Source: Bacteroidia bacterium (GTDB taxonomy: Bacteria > Bacteroidota > Bacteroidia > B-17B0 > Aurantibacillaceae). Taken from it: a stretch of 64,000 nucleotides of DNA. The notes under the pieces are model-generated. The model was not told the origin of the DNA, ran no database searches, and saw only the letters and a list, made by a program, of their open reading frames with translations. The translations under genes and the position numbers were made by a program. Numbering within the stretch: position 1 is the stretch's first letter; each line of letters begins with the position of its first letter. The stretch spans positions 27,571-91,570 of the forward strand of contig JALHRL010000003.1 of the NCBI GenBank assembly GCA_022841465.1. Direction: 5' to 3'. Positions 16,338 through 25,707 of the stretch are shown piece after piece.

Positions 16338-16559
16338 ATGCTCCAGCTAATTCAAAAAATAGGTTTTTTCAGATTACTGTTGGTTCCCATTGGTATCGCC
16401 ATAATTATTGCTGCCTTTATAAACGGAATAATTGGTATGGGAATTGTTGGTTTAATAATTCTTGTATTTGGGATACTTAACAAATGTTTGTTAATGGGAA
16501 ATTGCGAAATAGAACAACCTTCCAAAAAAACTGTTGCTTTTAAAAAAGACGGTGTTTAA
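16338..16559 (+). CDS. DUF2892/YgaP-transmembrane-like small membrane protein
   Basis: A 73-residue protein with two transmembrane segments (FFRLLLVPIGIAIIIAAFI and MGIVGLIILVFGILNK) and a short polar tail with LLMGNCEI. The layout matches the DUF2892 membrane domain that is fused to rhodanese in YgaP. Here the rhodanese is a separate gene immediately upstream, so the two products may work together in sulfide or persulfide handling at the inner membrane. Confidence 0.75.
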   Translation: MLQLIQKIGFFRLLLVPIGIAIIIAAFINGIIGMGIVGLIILVFGILNKCLLMGNCEIEQPSKKTVAFKKDGV

Positions 16560-16651
16560 AAAAGCTTTTCTAATTAAAAGTTTATCACATTAATTAACAT
16601 TCTTGCCTTTCATCTATCATTTTTGGCAAAATTATTGTACTTTCATTTAAC

Positions 16652-17116
16652 ATGAAATACTTTTCGCTTTTCACTTTTCTTTTATCGCTATTTGTTGCGC
16701 CCGCACAATTTAAAAGCACCGATAAGCTAATTAGTTTGCTAGATAACCAACAATTTATAATTGACCACAATCATAAGGCTAATTTTCGAATTGAAAGTAA
16801 AGCCGCTGTGCAATTAATTAGAAAAGGAAAATCTACTTCCGGCAAATTATTAAAAGCGCTAGAAAATCCTGATAAAACAATTATGGCTCACTTGGTTTTA
16901 TCTCAAATTTATTTTAAAAAAGTTAGTTTTGCCGGACCTAAAATAGTGATTGGCGAAACACAAGATATTTTTAAGTATTACCTTGGCGAAGAAAATGGAG
17001 TTGGCTTAATAATAAGTGAAGTGAAACTACATGGTAAGCACAAAATTTATGTGGAACCAAAAGATATTGAAACCATTCAAAATTATTGGAAAACAAAAAT
17101 TACAAATACCAAATAA
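16652..17116 (+). CDS. small exported protein of unknown function
   Basis: A 154-residue protein with a signal peptide (MKYFSLFTFLLSLFVAPAQ). The mature part is mixed alpha/beta with no motif I recognise (SKAAVQLIRKGKSTSGKLLKALENP; VGLIISEVKLHGKHKIYVEP). Its stop overlaps the start of the next gene as TAATG, so the pair is translationally coupled. The partner is a beta-lactamase-fold protein, which may indicate a shared envelope role. Confidence 0.65.
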   Translation: MKYFSLFTFLLSLFVAPAQFKSTDKLISLLDNQQFIIDHNHKANFRIESKAAVQLIRKGKSTSGKLLKALENPDKTIMAHLVLSQIYFKKVSFAGPKIVIGETQDIFKYYLGEENGVGLIISEVKLHGKHKIYVEPKDIETIQNYWKTKITNTK

Positions 17117-18096
17117 TGCTAAACCTCCGTGCTTTAAAATATTTTATTCTCTTTATTCTACTGCAAAATCTTTCTTTTTCTCAAGCGAATGTACTTGCGC
17201 TAAAAATTGATTCTATTTTTTCTAAACACAAAGCCAACAAACCCGGACTTTGTATTAATATTCAGCAAAACGATCAATTACTATACAGTAATAACTTTGG
17301 AGCAGATGCTAATAAAAAACCATTTGACGATTTTACCGTAATAAATGTTGGTGATTTAGGACACAGTTTTATCTCTTACGCAATTTTAATTTTAAACCAA
17401 CAAGGCAAACTATCATTAGAAGATAATTTACTTAAGTATTTCCCGGAAATAAAAAACAAACATGCCGCACAAAAAATTAAAGTATGGCATTTGTTAAGTC
17501 ATACCTCCGGGTTAAAAGATGGGATGTTAAGCAAAACAGACAGCATTGCTATACATTCCGGGAAAATAGAAGTTGTTTTTAATTATTTAAATGAACTAGA
17601 TAAAGAACCGGGAACGGAGTTTAACTATGCCACAATTTCCTATAAAATTTTATCCTCAATAATTAGTAAAGTAAGTAATCTAAACTGGAAAGATTTTATA
17701 AAAGAAAACATTTTTACGCCAACCGGAATGACATTTACAAAATTTAATGAATTAGAAAGTGTGTTAACAAATATAGTTGATTTAAAAAAATATGTGTATG
17801 CACTCAGGTATTGTTTAATTGCTAACTGCGAAACCATAAAACTAAGCGAGTTTTCTTACCTGCCTAAAATTTCTTCGGAAAACAAACTAACCTATAATTT
17901 GTGTTGGAATTTTAATGCTCAAATTACATCTTTATCAGATGCCTGCATCTATTACTATCAATTCAAAACCGGCAACTCCGTTTTGTTTTATTACTTTCCT
18001 GAAAAAGAAATTAGTTTTATTGCAGTAGGATCTATTTCTCTTAAAGATTCAAAAAAAATAATGAATCACTTAAAAAACGATAAACTAATAAAATAA
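17116..18096 (+). CDS. beta-lactamase-fold (class C/serine hydrolase-like) protein lacking catalytic residues
   Basis: A 326-residue exported protein (leader YFILFILLQNLSFSQ). It aligns with the serine-hydrolase/class C beta-lactamase fold through GKLSLEDNLLKYFPE and VWHLLSHTSGLKDG. The normal SxxK motif, expected just before QQGKLSL, reads DLGH (Asp80 to His83), so both the nucleophilic Ser and the Lys are absent. The YxN motif reads YAT and no HTGG or KTG motif remains. It is probably a pseudoenzyme or binding protein. The ATG at 17116 overlaps the previous stop (TAATG) and gives the best signal peptide; an upstream ATG at 17086 would overlap by 31 nt. Confidence 0.75.
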   Translation: MLNLRALKYFILFILLQNLSFSQANVLALKIDSIFSKHKANKPGLCINIQQNDQLLYSNNFGADANKKPFDDFTVINVGDLGHSFISYAILILNQQGKLSLEDNLLKYFPEIKNKHAAQKIKVWHLLSHTSGLKDGMLSKTDSIAIHSGKIEVVFNYLNELDKEPGTEFNYATISYKILSSIISKVSNLNWKDFIKENIFTPTGMTFTKFNELESVLTNIVDLKKYVYALRYCLIANCETIKLSEFSYLPKISSENKLTYNLCWNFNAQITSLSDACIYYYQFKTGNSVLFYYFPEKEISFIAVGSISLKDSKKIMNHLKNDKLIK

Positions 18097-18101
18097 ACGC
18101 T

Positions 18102-18374
18102 TTATTTGCAAGCTTGTTTTTCTGCCTTCTTATTAATTACAAATGCTTTAAACCAAACTTTATCAGATATTCTATTAGCAATGGCTAAATCTGTTCTCAG
18201 GTGTTGCTTTTTAAATTCAATTAATTCGCTCATTAAATACCCACCTTCATTTAATTGTGTATTGGAATTACTATTACAGGCTACATTCTTCTTTTGCATT
18301 TCTAAAATATAACCGCCGCCAACTAACGAAGCCATAATAAAGGCTCCTGTTAAAACTGATGCTAATGTTTTCAT
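18102..18374 (-). CDS. small membrane-anchored or exported protein of unknown function
   Basis: A 90-residue protein when started at the ATG at 18374; a longer frame from 18401 adds nine residues without signal character. The first 25 residues (LASVLTGAFIMASLVGGGYIL) form a hydrophobic anchor or signal. The rest is polar with two cysteines (Cys33, and Cys89 close to the end). No family is recognised. It is convergent with the beta-lactamase-fold gene. Confidence 0.5.
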   Translation of the reverse strand: MKTLASVLTGAFIMASLVGGGYILEMQKKNVACNSNSNTQLNEGGYLMSELIEFKKQHLRTDLAIANRISDKVWFKAFVINKKAEKQACK

Positions 18375-18456
18375 GATTTTAAAATTTAAGTTAACAATCA
18401 TTTTATTGGTGTAAAGTTATAATGGATATAATGCAAGAAGTATGATTTAGGTTACA

Positions 18457-18493
18457 TTTTAGGAATGATAATTATCAGAAATCATTCCTAAAA
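18457..18493. repeat. long inverted repeat with an inner palindrome
   Basis: TTTTAGGAATGAT (18457-18469) and ATCATTCCTAAAA (18481-18493) are perfect 13-bp arms. The inner TGATAATTATCA is itself a 12-bp palindrome overlapping the left arm. It could be a transcription stop for either strand or an operator; the inner palindrome resembles Fur/PerR-type half-sites, but this is weak evidence. Confidence 0.5.
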
Positions 18494-18527
18494 TACGCTC
18501 AATTCTTTTGAATTTTCTTTAAATCAC

Positions 18528-18557
18528 TTGTTTTCAATCACTTTGTTTCTATATTTG
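18528..18557 (+). promoter_or_regulatory. promoter of the tricorn-like peptidase gene
   Basis: TTG (18528-18530) and TATATTTG (18550-18557) are spaced by 19 nt, a near-ideal Bacteroidota -33/-7 pair. The predicted start is near 18562, leaving a leader of about 16 nt before the ATG. Confidence 0.65.
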
Positions 18558-18577
18558 TTTAACACAAAAATAACATC

Positions 18578-21500
18578 ATGAAAAAATTTACATTTCCAAC
18601 GCTGTTACTCTCTATCATCTTTTGTTTTTCCTTTAAATCTGAAAGCAACCAACCCTTGTGGATGCGTTATCCGGCAATTTCGCCCGACGGTAATACAATT
18701 GTTTTTACATACAAAGGCGATATATACAAAGTTTCATCCAAAGGAGGTGATGCAACGCCAATTACTACCGGTGAAGCGCATGATTTTATGCCTACTTGGT
18801 CTAACGACGGAAAGTGGATTGCTTTTGCGTCTGATAGAAATGGGAATTTTGATGTTTATTTAGTTCCTGCAGAAGGCGGTGTTTCCACTCGATTAACTTA
18901 TCACTCGGCCGACGATTATCCCTATTCATTTACAGCCGATAATAAAAGTGTTTTGTTTTCATCAACAAGAATGGATGATGTGATGTATACACAATTTCCT
19001 TCCGGCAGAGTTTCTGAATTATACAGTGTTGCCGTAACCGGTGGAAAAGAAAACCAATTACTAACCATTGCGGCTGAAAATGTAAAGTTTAATAAAACAG
19101 GAGATAAAATGCTTTTTCATGATAAAAAAGGTTATGAAGATCCATGGAGAAAACACCACACCTCATCTGTTACCAGAGATTGTTGGATGTGGAATGTAAA
19201 AGATAATAAGTTTACTCAGCTAACCGATTTTAATGGGGAAGACAGAAGCCCAGTGTGGAATGCAGATGAAAAAAGTATTTATTATTTAACCGAAAAAAGT
19301 GGAAGTTATAACGTTTGGAAAATGGAGGCTGCCAACCCAACACAACAAACACAAATTAGTAAGTTTACAAAAAATCCGGTACGTTTCTTAAGCATTTCTA
19401 ATAACGATTTACTTTGCTTTGGTTATAATGGAGAAATATACACGCAGGCGGTAACAGGTGAGCCGGTTAAAATAAACATCAATATTAATACTGACGAAAA
19501 ATATGCTGCAATAAAAAACGAATCATTTAACAGCGGCGCTACAGAAATGAGTTTGTCGCCAAGCGGAAAAGAAGTAGCCTTTGTTGTTAGAGGTGAAGTT
19601 TTTGTTACTTCAGTAGAAGGTGGAATTACAAAAAGAATAACAAATACACCTGAGCAAGAGAGAAATGTTAGTTTTAGTCCGGATGGTAAAACATTATTAT
19701 ACGCCTCAGAACGAAATAAAATTTGGGGAATTTATAAAACAAATTTGGTGCGAAAAGAAGAAACTCTGTTTTTTAATTCAACTATTTTAAATGAAGAACC
19801 TGTTGTAGTTGGAAATACTGAAGCATTTCAACCAAAATTTTCGCCAGATGGCAACGAAGTTGCTTTTTTAGAAGAAAGAACGGCCGTGAAAGTTATTAAT
19901 TTAAAAACCAAAAAAATTAGAACCATTTTGCCTGCAGAAAAAAATTACTCTTACTCAGATGGCGATCAATCGTTTGACTGGTCGCCCGACGGGAAATATT
20001 TATTGGTGCACTTTTTACAGGACGGGCAATGGCGTCAACAAGTTGGATTAGTTGATGCAGAAGGAACCAAACCAATTATTGATTTAACGCAAAGTGGTTT
20101 TGATAATGATGATGCCCGTTGGATGATGAACGGAAAAATGATGTTGTGGTTTTCTACCAGACATGGAATGAAAAATGTTGCCAGTCACGGACGCCAATCA
20201 GATGCTTACGGTTTGTTTTTTACAAAAGAATCGTACGACCGATTTATTTTAAATAAAGAAGAATATCAATTGCTAAAAGAAAAAGAAGATAAGGACAAAC
20301 CAAAGGGCAAAGCAGATTCGGCAAACAAAGCCATAAAACCCGTTATTATTGAAATGGAGGGTTTGCAGGATAGGAAGGTTAGATTAACTTCTCACTCGTC
20401 AAATTTAGGTGATGCAATTGTTACACCCGATGGAGAAAAATTATACTACCTAAGCGCTTTTGAAAAAGGATACGATTTATGGTGTACCAAATTTAAAGAA
20501 AACGAAACCAAATTAGTTTTAAAGTTAGGTGCCGGTGGTGGAGGAAGAATGATGTTTGATAAAGATGCCAAACATATATTTCTACTTTCGGCCGGGAAAA
20601 TTGTAAAAATTAATTTAGAAAAAGCCGAGAAAAAAGATGTTCCTTTTAATGCAGAAATGAATTTAAATTTATTTGCAGAAAGAGATTATTTATTTGAACA
20701 CTCGTGGAGGCAGGTTTTGAAAAAGTTTTATGTTAGCGATTTACAAAAAACAGATTGGAATTATTACAAAGAAAATTACAGCAAATTTTTGCCGCACATA
20801 AACAACAATCACGATTTTGCTGAAATGCTAAGTGAGTTGCTTGGCGAATTAAACGCTTCGCACACCGGTTGCCGGTATTTTTACAGAACTAAACAAGGAG
20901 ATGAAACAGCGAGTTTAGGTGCTTTTTTTGATAACAATTACAAAGGCGATGGACTAAAAATAGCTGAAGTAATAGATAAAGGGCCATTGGTTTGGAATGG
21001 CACTCAAATTAAAAACGGAACTATCATTGAAAAAATTAATGGTGTGGCAATTACTGCACAAACCAATTACTATCAGTTACTAAACAGAATTGCAAATAAA
21101 AACACCTTATTATCGTTGTACGATGAGACAACTAAAAAAAGATGGGAAGAAACCATTAAACCAATAACACCAGGCGAATTGGATAATTTACTTTATAAGC
21201 GTTGGGTAAAACGCATGCAGGTATTAACCGATAAAATATCAAATGGCGAATTAGGTTACATGCATGTTAAAGGAATGGATGACGAAAGTTACCGCGAATT
21301 TTTTGATCAGGTTATGGGAAAGTATGTAAATAAAAAAGCATTAATTGTTGATACACGATTTAACGGAGGCGGATGGTTGCACGATGATTTGGCAACATTT
21401 CTTTCCGGTAAAAAATATTTAGATTTTATTCCACGCGAACGAAAAATGGGTGTAGAACCTGCCAACAAATGGATTAAACCTTCAATAGTAATTATGGGAG

Positions 21501-21793
21501 AAGGAAATTATTCTGATGCACACATGTTTCCGGTAGTATACAAAACACTTGGCATTGGTAAATTAGTAGGAATGCCTGTGCCCGGAACAGGAACTGCTGT
21601 TTGGTGGGAAAGATTACAAGATCAAAGTTTAGTTTTTGGTATTCCGCAAGTAGGTGTTGTTTCATTAGATGGGAAATATTACGAGAATACGCAGCTAGAA
21701 CCAGATTTAAAAGTGAGAAATGAATATGTAGAAATGATGAAAGGTAACGATCAACAATTGGAGGCCGCCATTAAAGAACTTCTTACAAAATAA
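18578..21793 (+). CDS. exported tricorn-like S41 peptidase with PD40 beta-propeller
   Basis: A 1071-residue protein. A signal peptide (FPTLLLSIIFCFSF) precedes two beta-propeller regions of PD40/WD40-like repeats (ISPDGNTIVFTYKGDIY; FSPDGKTLLYASERN and others, residues about 30-690). Next come the tricorn C1 domain, a PDZ-like domain (GPLVWNGTQIKNGTIIEKIN) and the S41 core. The catalytic triad can be matched to tricorn: His762 in NASHTGC and Ser979-Asp980 in NYSDAHMFP. Residues VDTRFNGGGW form the oxyanion strand. It probably degrades peptides in the periplasm or at the surface. It is a monocistronic gene with a clear promoter. Confidence 0.88.
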   Translation: MKKFTFPTLLLSIIFCFSFKSESNQPLWMRYPAISPDGNTIVFTYKGDIYKVSSKGGDATPITTGEAHDFMPTWSNDGKWIAFASDRNGNFDVYLVPAEGGVSTRLTYHSADDYPYSFTADNKSVLFSSTRMDDVMYTQFPSGRVSELYSVAVTGGKENQLLTIAAENVKFNKTGDKMLFHDKKGYEDPWRKHHTSSVTRDCWMWNVKDNKFTQLTDFNGEDRSPVWNADEKSIYYLTEKSGSYNVWKMEAANPTQQTQISKFTKNPVRFLSISNNDLLCFGYNGEIYTQAVTGEPVKINININTDEKYAAIKNESFNSGATEMSLSPSGKEVAFVVRGEVFVTSVEGGITKRITNTPEQERNVSFSPDGKTLLYASERNKIWGIYKTNLVRKEETLFFNSTILNEEPVVVGNTEAFQPKFSPDGNEVAFLEERTAVKVINLKTKKIRTILPAEKNYSYSDGDQSFDWSPDGKYLLVHFLQDGQWRQQVGLVDAEGTKPIIDLTQSGFDNDDARWMMNGKMMLWFSTRHGMKNVASHGRQSDAYGLFFTKESYDRFILNKEEYQLLKEKEDKDKPKGKADSANKAIKPVIIEMEGLQDRKVRLTSHSSNLGDAIVTPDGEKLYYLSAFEKGYDLWCTKFKENETKLVLKLGAGGGGRMMFDKDAKHIFLLSAGKIVKINLEKAEKKDVPFNAEMNLNLFAERDYLFEHSWRQVLKKFYVSDLQKTDWNYYKENYSKFLPHINNNHDFAEMLSELLGELNASHTGCRYFYRTKQGDETASLGAFFDNNYKGDGLKIAEVIDKGPLVWNGTQIKNGTIIEKINGVAITAQTNYYQLLNRIANKNTLLSLYDETTKKRWEETIKPITPGELDNLLYKRWVKRMQVLTDKISNGELGYMHVKGMDDESYREFFDQVMGKYVNKKALIVDTRFNGGGWLHDDLATFLSGKKYLDFIPRERKMGVEPANKWIKPSIVIMGEGNYSDAHMFPVVYKTLGIGKLVGMPVPGTGTAVWWERLQDQSLVFGIPQVGVVSLDGKYYENTQLEPDLKVRNEYVEMMKGNDQQLEAAIKELLTK

Positions 21794-22078
21794 ATTTTTT
21801 CTCTGATTCGTTTTAGGGTAAGCTATATTTATATTCGCTACTTTATAAAAAATACTGTTTCATATAAATAGCAAAGGATATTTAACGGTGTACATTGATC
21901 TTATCATTCTGTATTTCAGTTGTTTATAAACGATTTGCAGTTGATGCATTTTTATTTAATTATCGTTAAAGAATAATTGAATTAAAAATTTAGGCAGATT
22001 AATTTTTGACCAATTACTTTAAAATGTAGATAAACATTCATTTTTTTAAAGCAAAATAAACTATATTTGAAATAAGAA
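21794..22078. other. intergenic stretch before siaC
   Basis: AT-rich sequence without a supported gene. TATATTTG at 22062-22069 is a good -7 box for the gene starting at 22079; I cannot place a convincing -33 element. Confidence 0.45.
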
Positions 22079-22459
22079 ATGACCAGATTAGAAATAAAAG
22101 AAACAAACAGTGCTCCATTTGTGGCTTTAGATCCCACAAGCGGAGTGTTTGAAATAAGAGGGCATTCTTTTTTAGATAACGCTCATGAATTTTTTACACC
22201 AATAATTACTTGGGTAAAAGAATACGAAAAAAATCCTAACAGCGATACCAAAGTTATTTTTGATTTAAGCTATATCAATACTTCCTCTCAACGAATGGTA
22301 TTTGATCTTCTTAAAGCTTTAAACAATATGCACAAATCGGGGAAAGCAGTACAAGTAGAATGGTTGTTTGATGAAAACGACGATGATTTACGCGATGTTG
22401 GACACGATTTATTAAGCTTTATGGAATTACCTTATAAAGTAATTGTAAAAGTAAGCTAA
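22079..22459 (+). CDS. SiaC-family (DUF1987) regulatory phosphoprotein
   Basis: A 126-residue cytoplasmic protein matching the SiaC/DUF1987 family along its length. The phosphosite loop FDLSYINTSSQRMVFDLL is intact, and its Thr68 has the same number as the regulatory Thr68 of Pseudomonas SiaC. In that system SiaC is phosphorylated by SiaB and dephosphorylated by the SpoIIE/PP2C phosphatase SiaA, and the unphosphorylated form activates a diguanylate cyclase. Two SpoIIE phosphatases are encoded 4-10 kb downstream; no SiaB or GGDEF gene is in the window. The partner protein here is unknown. Confidence 0.85.
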   Translation: MTRLEIKETNSAPFVALDPTSGVFEIRGHSFLDNAHEFFTPIITWVKEYEKNPNSDTKVIFDLSYINTSSQRMVFDLLKALNNMHKSGKAVQVEWLFDENDDDLRDVGHDLLSFMELPYKVIVKVS

Positions 22460-22467
22460 GCCCATTT

Positions 22468-25400
22468 TTATCTGGGTATATCTTTATCCTTTACTAAACT
22501 AATTTTATAGTTTTCAGAATTACCACTCAGCTTTAAATTAACGTACTTTATTTTCTTCCCCTCTTCTTTGTATTGAATTTCGTCTTCCTTTTCAGGATCT
22601 ATCGCCTCTTCAGAATTGCTTCCAAATAATTTTTGTTTTGCAACTCCGGTAACTAACTTCATGGGTACTTTAATAAAATACTCCATATTTAAATTCATAT
22701 CCTGCTTTCCCGAAACTTCAATAAATCCAAGAGATGAGTTGATAGTCATTAATGGAAAAGAAAGTACTCCTTTATTCATATCAATATGATTTTTTAAAGT
22801 GTCAAATAAAACCTTAGCTACATTTTTATCTTTAAAATAATCTGCCATAGCGGTTAAGGGTGCGTACTTTTCTAATTTACCTTGGGTAACTCCAATATCC
22901 ATATGAATTTCAGAATCATCAATTATTGGAACCATATCGCGATGCATGCGAATTTTTCCTGTTATCACACCATCTAATTTCCCGTGTACATTTTCAGAAA
23001 CCATGTGATCTTGTCCGAAATTTTCAAACTTCAACATCAATTTATCTAAATCAACATGCTCCATTTTTAAAACCGGACTTAAATAAATTTTATCTTTATT
23101 AGAACCATTAAAATATCCTCTCATTTTAAACTTACCATCAGCCGCTAAAAAAGACAATGTATCAATATATAAATAGTGATTTGGAGTAGTTCTTAATTTT
23201 GCTTTTATATTATTTATTAAATAACGGTGATAGTTTAAATGTTTAATATCTAAATCAAACGTCATATCGGTAAAAGGCAATTCATAAATATTAAATCCTT
23301 TCTCGTGATCGGCCGGTGTTACTGTTTTAGTTTTAGGCGATTCGTTAAAACTAAAAAGTTCATCAAAATCTAAATGAGATGCAACAATTCCAAAATGATT
23401 ATCTCGCTTTTTAATGGTTTCATTTTTTCCTAGGTAATAATTCATATCCATTTCAAACGAACTTTTTCCTAATTTGCCCGAAAAATCTTTCACCATTAAA
23501 TGCTCATCTTCATAATGAACTCGACCTTTAAATTTCTCGAACTTATATTTGTGCATTTTCATTTGCGTGGTAAATTGATCGAGGTACAAATCAATTGATT
23601 TTAAATCTTTACTAAAATGTAAAGCTACATCGCCATGAATTTTTAAATCTTTAAACTCTTCGTGCCTGTAATCTTCGGGCACATAGTTTTCGCCTTTGTA
23701 AGCAAAAACATCCTCTAACTGGAGTAAATTAGACGTTAAATTAAAATCAATTTTAGTATCTCCTTTTGAAACTTCATCAAACCAAAGATTATAGTTGAGA
23801 AGTTTTCCTGTAAAATGAAAATCACTTTTATCAATTAAACCTGTAAAATCAATTATTCTAAAATCGGATGAATCTATAAATAAATCGGCATGAAAATCGT
23901 GTAAGGTATGAGGATAATGTTTCATTTTAGCATAAAAATTATCTACAAAAAATTCTCCAACAGGTAAATTTGGTGATTCAGTAAATGCTCTTGCCGAACT
24001 TTTAAATGTTAGTTGTAAACTTAATTTCTCAATTTGCTCATCTACCGGTTTGCTTTTACTTACATTTCCGGAAGTAAGTTCTTTTATATCAATTAAGTTT
24101 GATTTAATATTAAGTACTGCCTTTACCTGATCTTTTGTGTGATGTATAATTGCCGGTAAATCTGATATACTTCCATTTATAGAAATATCTGTTTTACCAA
24201 CCTTAATATCAAACTTTTTAATAATTGCCTCATGGCCTTCAAGCGTGGCATTAATATTTATTTTTTCAATGGGTAAATGGTAACTGTTAGATTTAAAACT
24301 TAAGTTAGTAACATTAAGTTCGGTAAAATACGATTCATTTAATTTTTCTATTGCTTTTTCAGGATGGTTTAAATCAATAATATCTTTAAAATTCATGGTT
24401 AATTTAACCTTGCCTTTTAAATCTTTTAAATCTTTTACGCCAATAAATTTTGATAAAAAATCGAGGTCGAAATCAGAAATAATTTTTGTGTCAATTTCAG
24501 GCTCGGCAAAGTTTTTAACTATCAAATGTCCTTTAAAAACACCAGCTTCCGGGCGAGAAGTAAAATCAGTTAACGAAAACTCCATTGTTTCAGGAGTGCC
24601 TGAAGCGCCGGTTGTAAAAAAGGCTTTAAAATTTAATTCGTCTAATTTCTTATTCGTTTCTGTATTGTGTAAAAAGGCATTTTCGCAAATAAAATTTATT
24701 TCAACTTTAGGTAATTTTCCGTTAACAGGGCGGCCTTTAATTTTAGCTTCAAAATTTATTTTTCCGCTATTATCGTATTTATTTAAAACGGGGATTAATT
24801 CTTCGGGAGCAAATGCAAGAAAAATATCAAAACTTGGTTTATGGCCTTTAATGTTTAAATCCATATCCAGTCCGTTTGTAAAATCAATACCGCCACCAAA
24901 ATCAAATTGTACATGTTCTAAATCAAAACTTGAAGGAATAATTTTTAAATATTCTGATTTATTATTGTAATTTATTTCTGACTTTAATTCTACATGTTTA
25001 TGTTTAAAAAAAGTGGTATCGTTTCCCTTTATAACATTAACAACAAACTTAGAATCAATTCCCGCTATTAGCTCTTCACTGGAAGTTTTAAATTTAGATT
25101 TAGCTTTATTAATAAATAACTCAATTGTAATTTTATTTACCTCATTTACTTTGGTTATATCTATGTTTTCAAGTTGAATTGATTTTAAATTTAAATGAAA
25201 CTCTTCGCTGGTACTTTCTATTGGTTGAACCGATTCAAAGGCTTTTAAAATATTAAAATTACCAGCGGTATCTTGAACAATATGAATTTTACCATTTTTT
25301 GCCTTAATGGAATTGATATCCATATTTCCACTTAATAAATTAATGATATCAAAACCAAGATACAAATCGTTTATATCTACAATTAATTCGCTTTTCTCCG

Positions 25401-25641
25401 ATTTATCTTTATAAATTTTTAAATGATCTAAATCTATAGAAATGTAAGGGAAATTAGCAAAAGGCGAAATATGACTGTCTTCTATTTTAATTTCTCCTTT
25501 AAAATCTTTATTTACTGTTTTTAATAATTCTTGTACAACAGAATCTTGCTTAGCATACAAAACCCCTATTAAAACCGAAATAATAAGAATTGGAATAATT
25601 AATAGGCCAATAATAATTCTTTTTATAATTTTCTTTTTCAT
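22468..25641 (-). CDS. AsmA-like envelope protein
   Basis: A 1057-residue protein with a single N-terminal transmembrane helix (IIIGLLIIPILIISVLIGVLYA, residues about 9-31) and a long repetitive beta-strand body, as in AsmA/TamB/YhdP proteins that bridge the periplasm and are thought to move phospholipids to the outer membrane. The early motif FANFPYISIDLDHLKIY and the late VHGKLDGVITGKIRM and GVLSFPLMTINSSLGFIEVSGKQ segments match the AsmA N- and C-terminal regions. Size is usual for Bacteroidota. Convergent with siaC, 8 bp apart. Confidence 0.85.
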   Translation of the reverse strand: MKKKIIKRIIIGLLIIPILIISVLIGVLYAKQDSVVQELLKTVNKDFKGEIKIEDSHISPFANFPYISIDLDHLKIYKDKSEKSELIVDINDLYLGFDIINLLSGNMDINSIKAKNGKIHIVQDTAGNFNILKAFESVQPIESTSEEFHLNLKSIQLENIDITKVNEVNKITIELFINKAKSKFKTSSEELIAGIDSKFVVNVIKGNDTTFFKHKHVELKSEINYNNKSEYLKIIPSSFDLEHVQFDFGGGIDFTNGLDMDLNIKGHKPSFDIFLAFAPEELIPVLNKYDNSGKINFEAKIKGRPVNGKLPKVEINFICENAFLHNTETNKKLDELNFKAFFTTGASGTPETMEFSLTDFTSRPEAGVFKGHLIVKNFAEPEIDTKIISDFDLDFLSKFIGVKDLKDLKGKVKLTMNFKDIIDLNHPEKAIEKLNESYFTELNVTNLSFKSNSYHLPIEKININATLEGHEAIIKKFDIKVGKTDISINGSISDLPAIIHHTKDQVKAVLNIKSNLIDIKELTSGNVSKSKPVDEQIEKLSLQLTFKSSARAFTESPNLPVGEFFVDNFYAKMKHYPHTLHDFHADLFIDSSDFRIIDFTGLIDKSDFHFTGKLLNYNLWFDEVSKGDTKIDFNLTSNLLQLEDVFAYKGENYVPEDYRHEEFKDLKIHGDVALHFSKDLKSIDLYLDQFTTQMKMHKYKFEKFKGRVHYEDEHLMVKDFSGKLGKSSFEMDMNYYLGKNETIKKRDNHFGIVASHLDFDELFSFNESPKTKTVTPADHEKGFNIYELPFTDMTFDLDIKHLNYHRYLINNIKAKLRTTPNHYLYIDTLSFLAADGKFKMRGYFNGSNKDKIYLSPVLKMEHVDLDKLMLKFENFGQDHMVSENVHGKLDGVITGKIRMHRDMVPIIDDSEIHMDIGVTQGKLEKYAPLTAMADYFKDKNVAKVLFDTLKNHIDMNKGVLSFPLMTINSSLGFIEVSGKQDMNLNMEYFIKVPMKLVTGVAKQKLFGSNSEEAIDPEKEDEIQYKEEGKKIKYVNLKLSGNSENYKISLVKDKDIPR

Positions 25642-25707
25642 TCTACTAATAACAGTTCTAATTTAATAATTTTAGTTTTAAAGGGAATTAACTATTTGTG
25701 AAATAAA

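Noticed and set aside
18467..18478. TGATAATTATCA as a Fur or PerR box
   Set aside because: Only the half-site resemblance is present and no iron- or peroxide-related gene is adjacent; kept only as a palindrome.
24395..24970. 191-codon plus-strand frame inside the AsmA-like gene
   Set aside because: It is antisense to a well-supported long gene and shows no leader, motif or promoter of its own.
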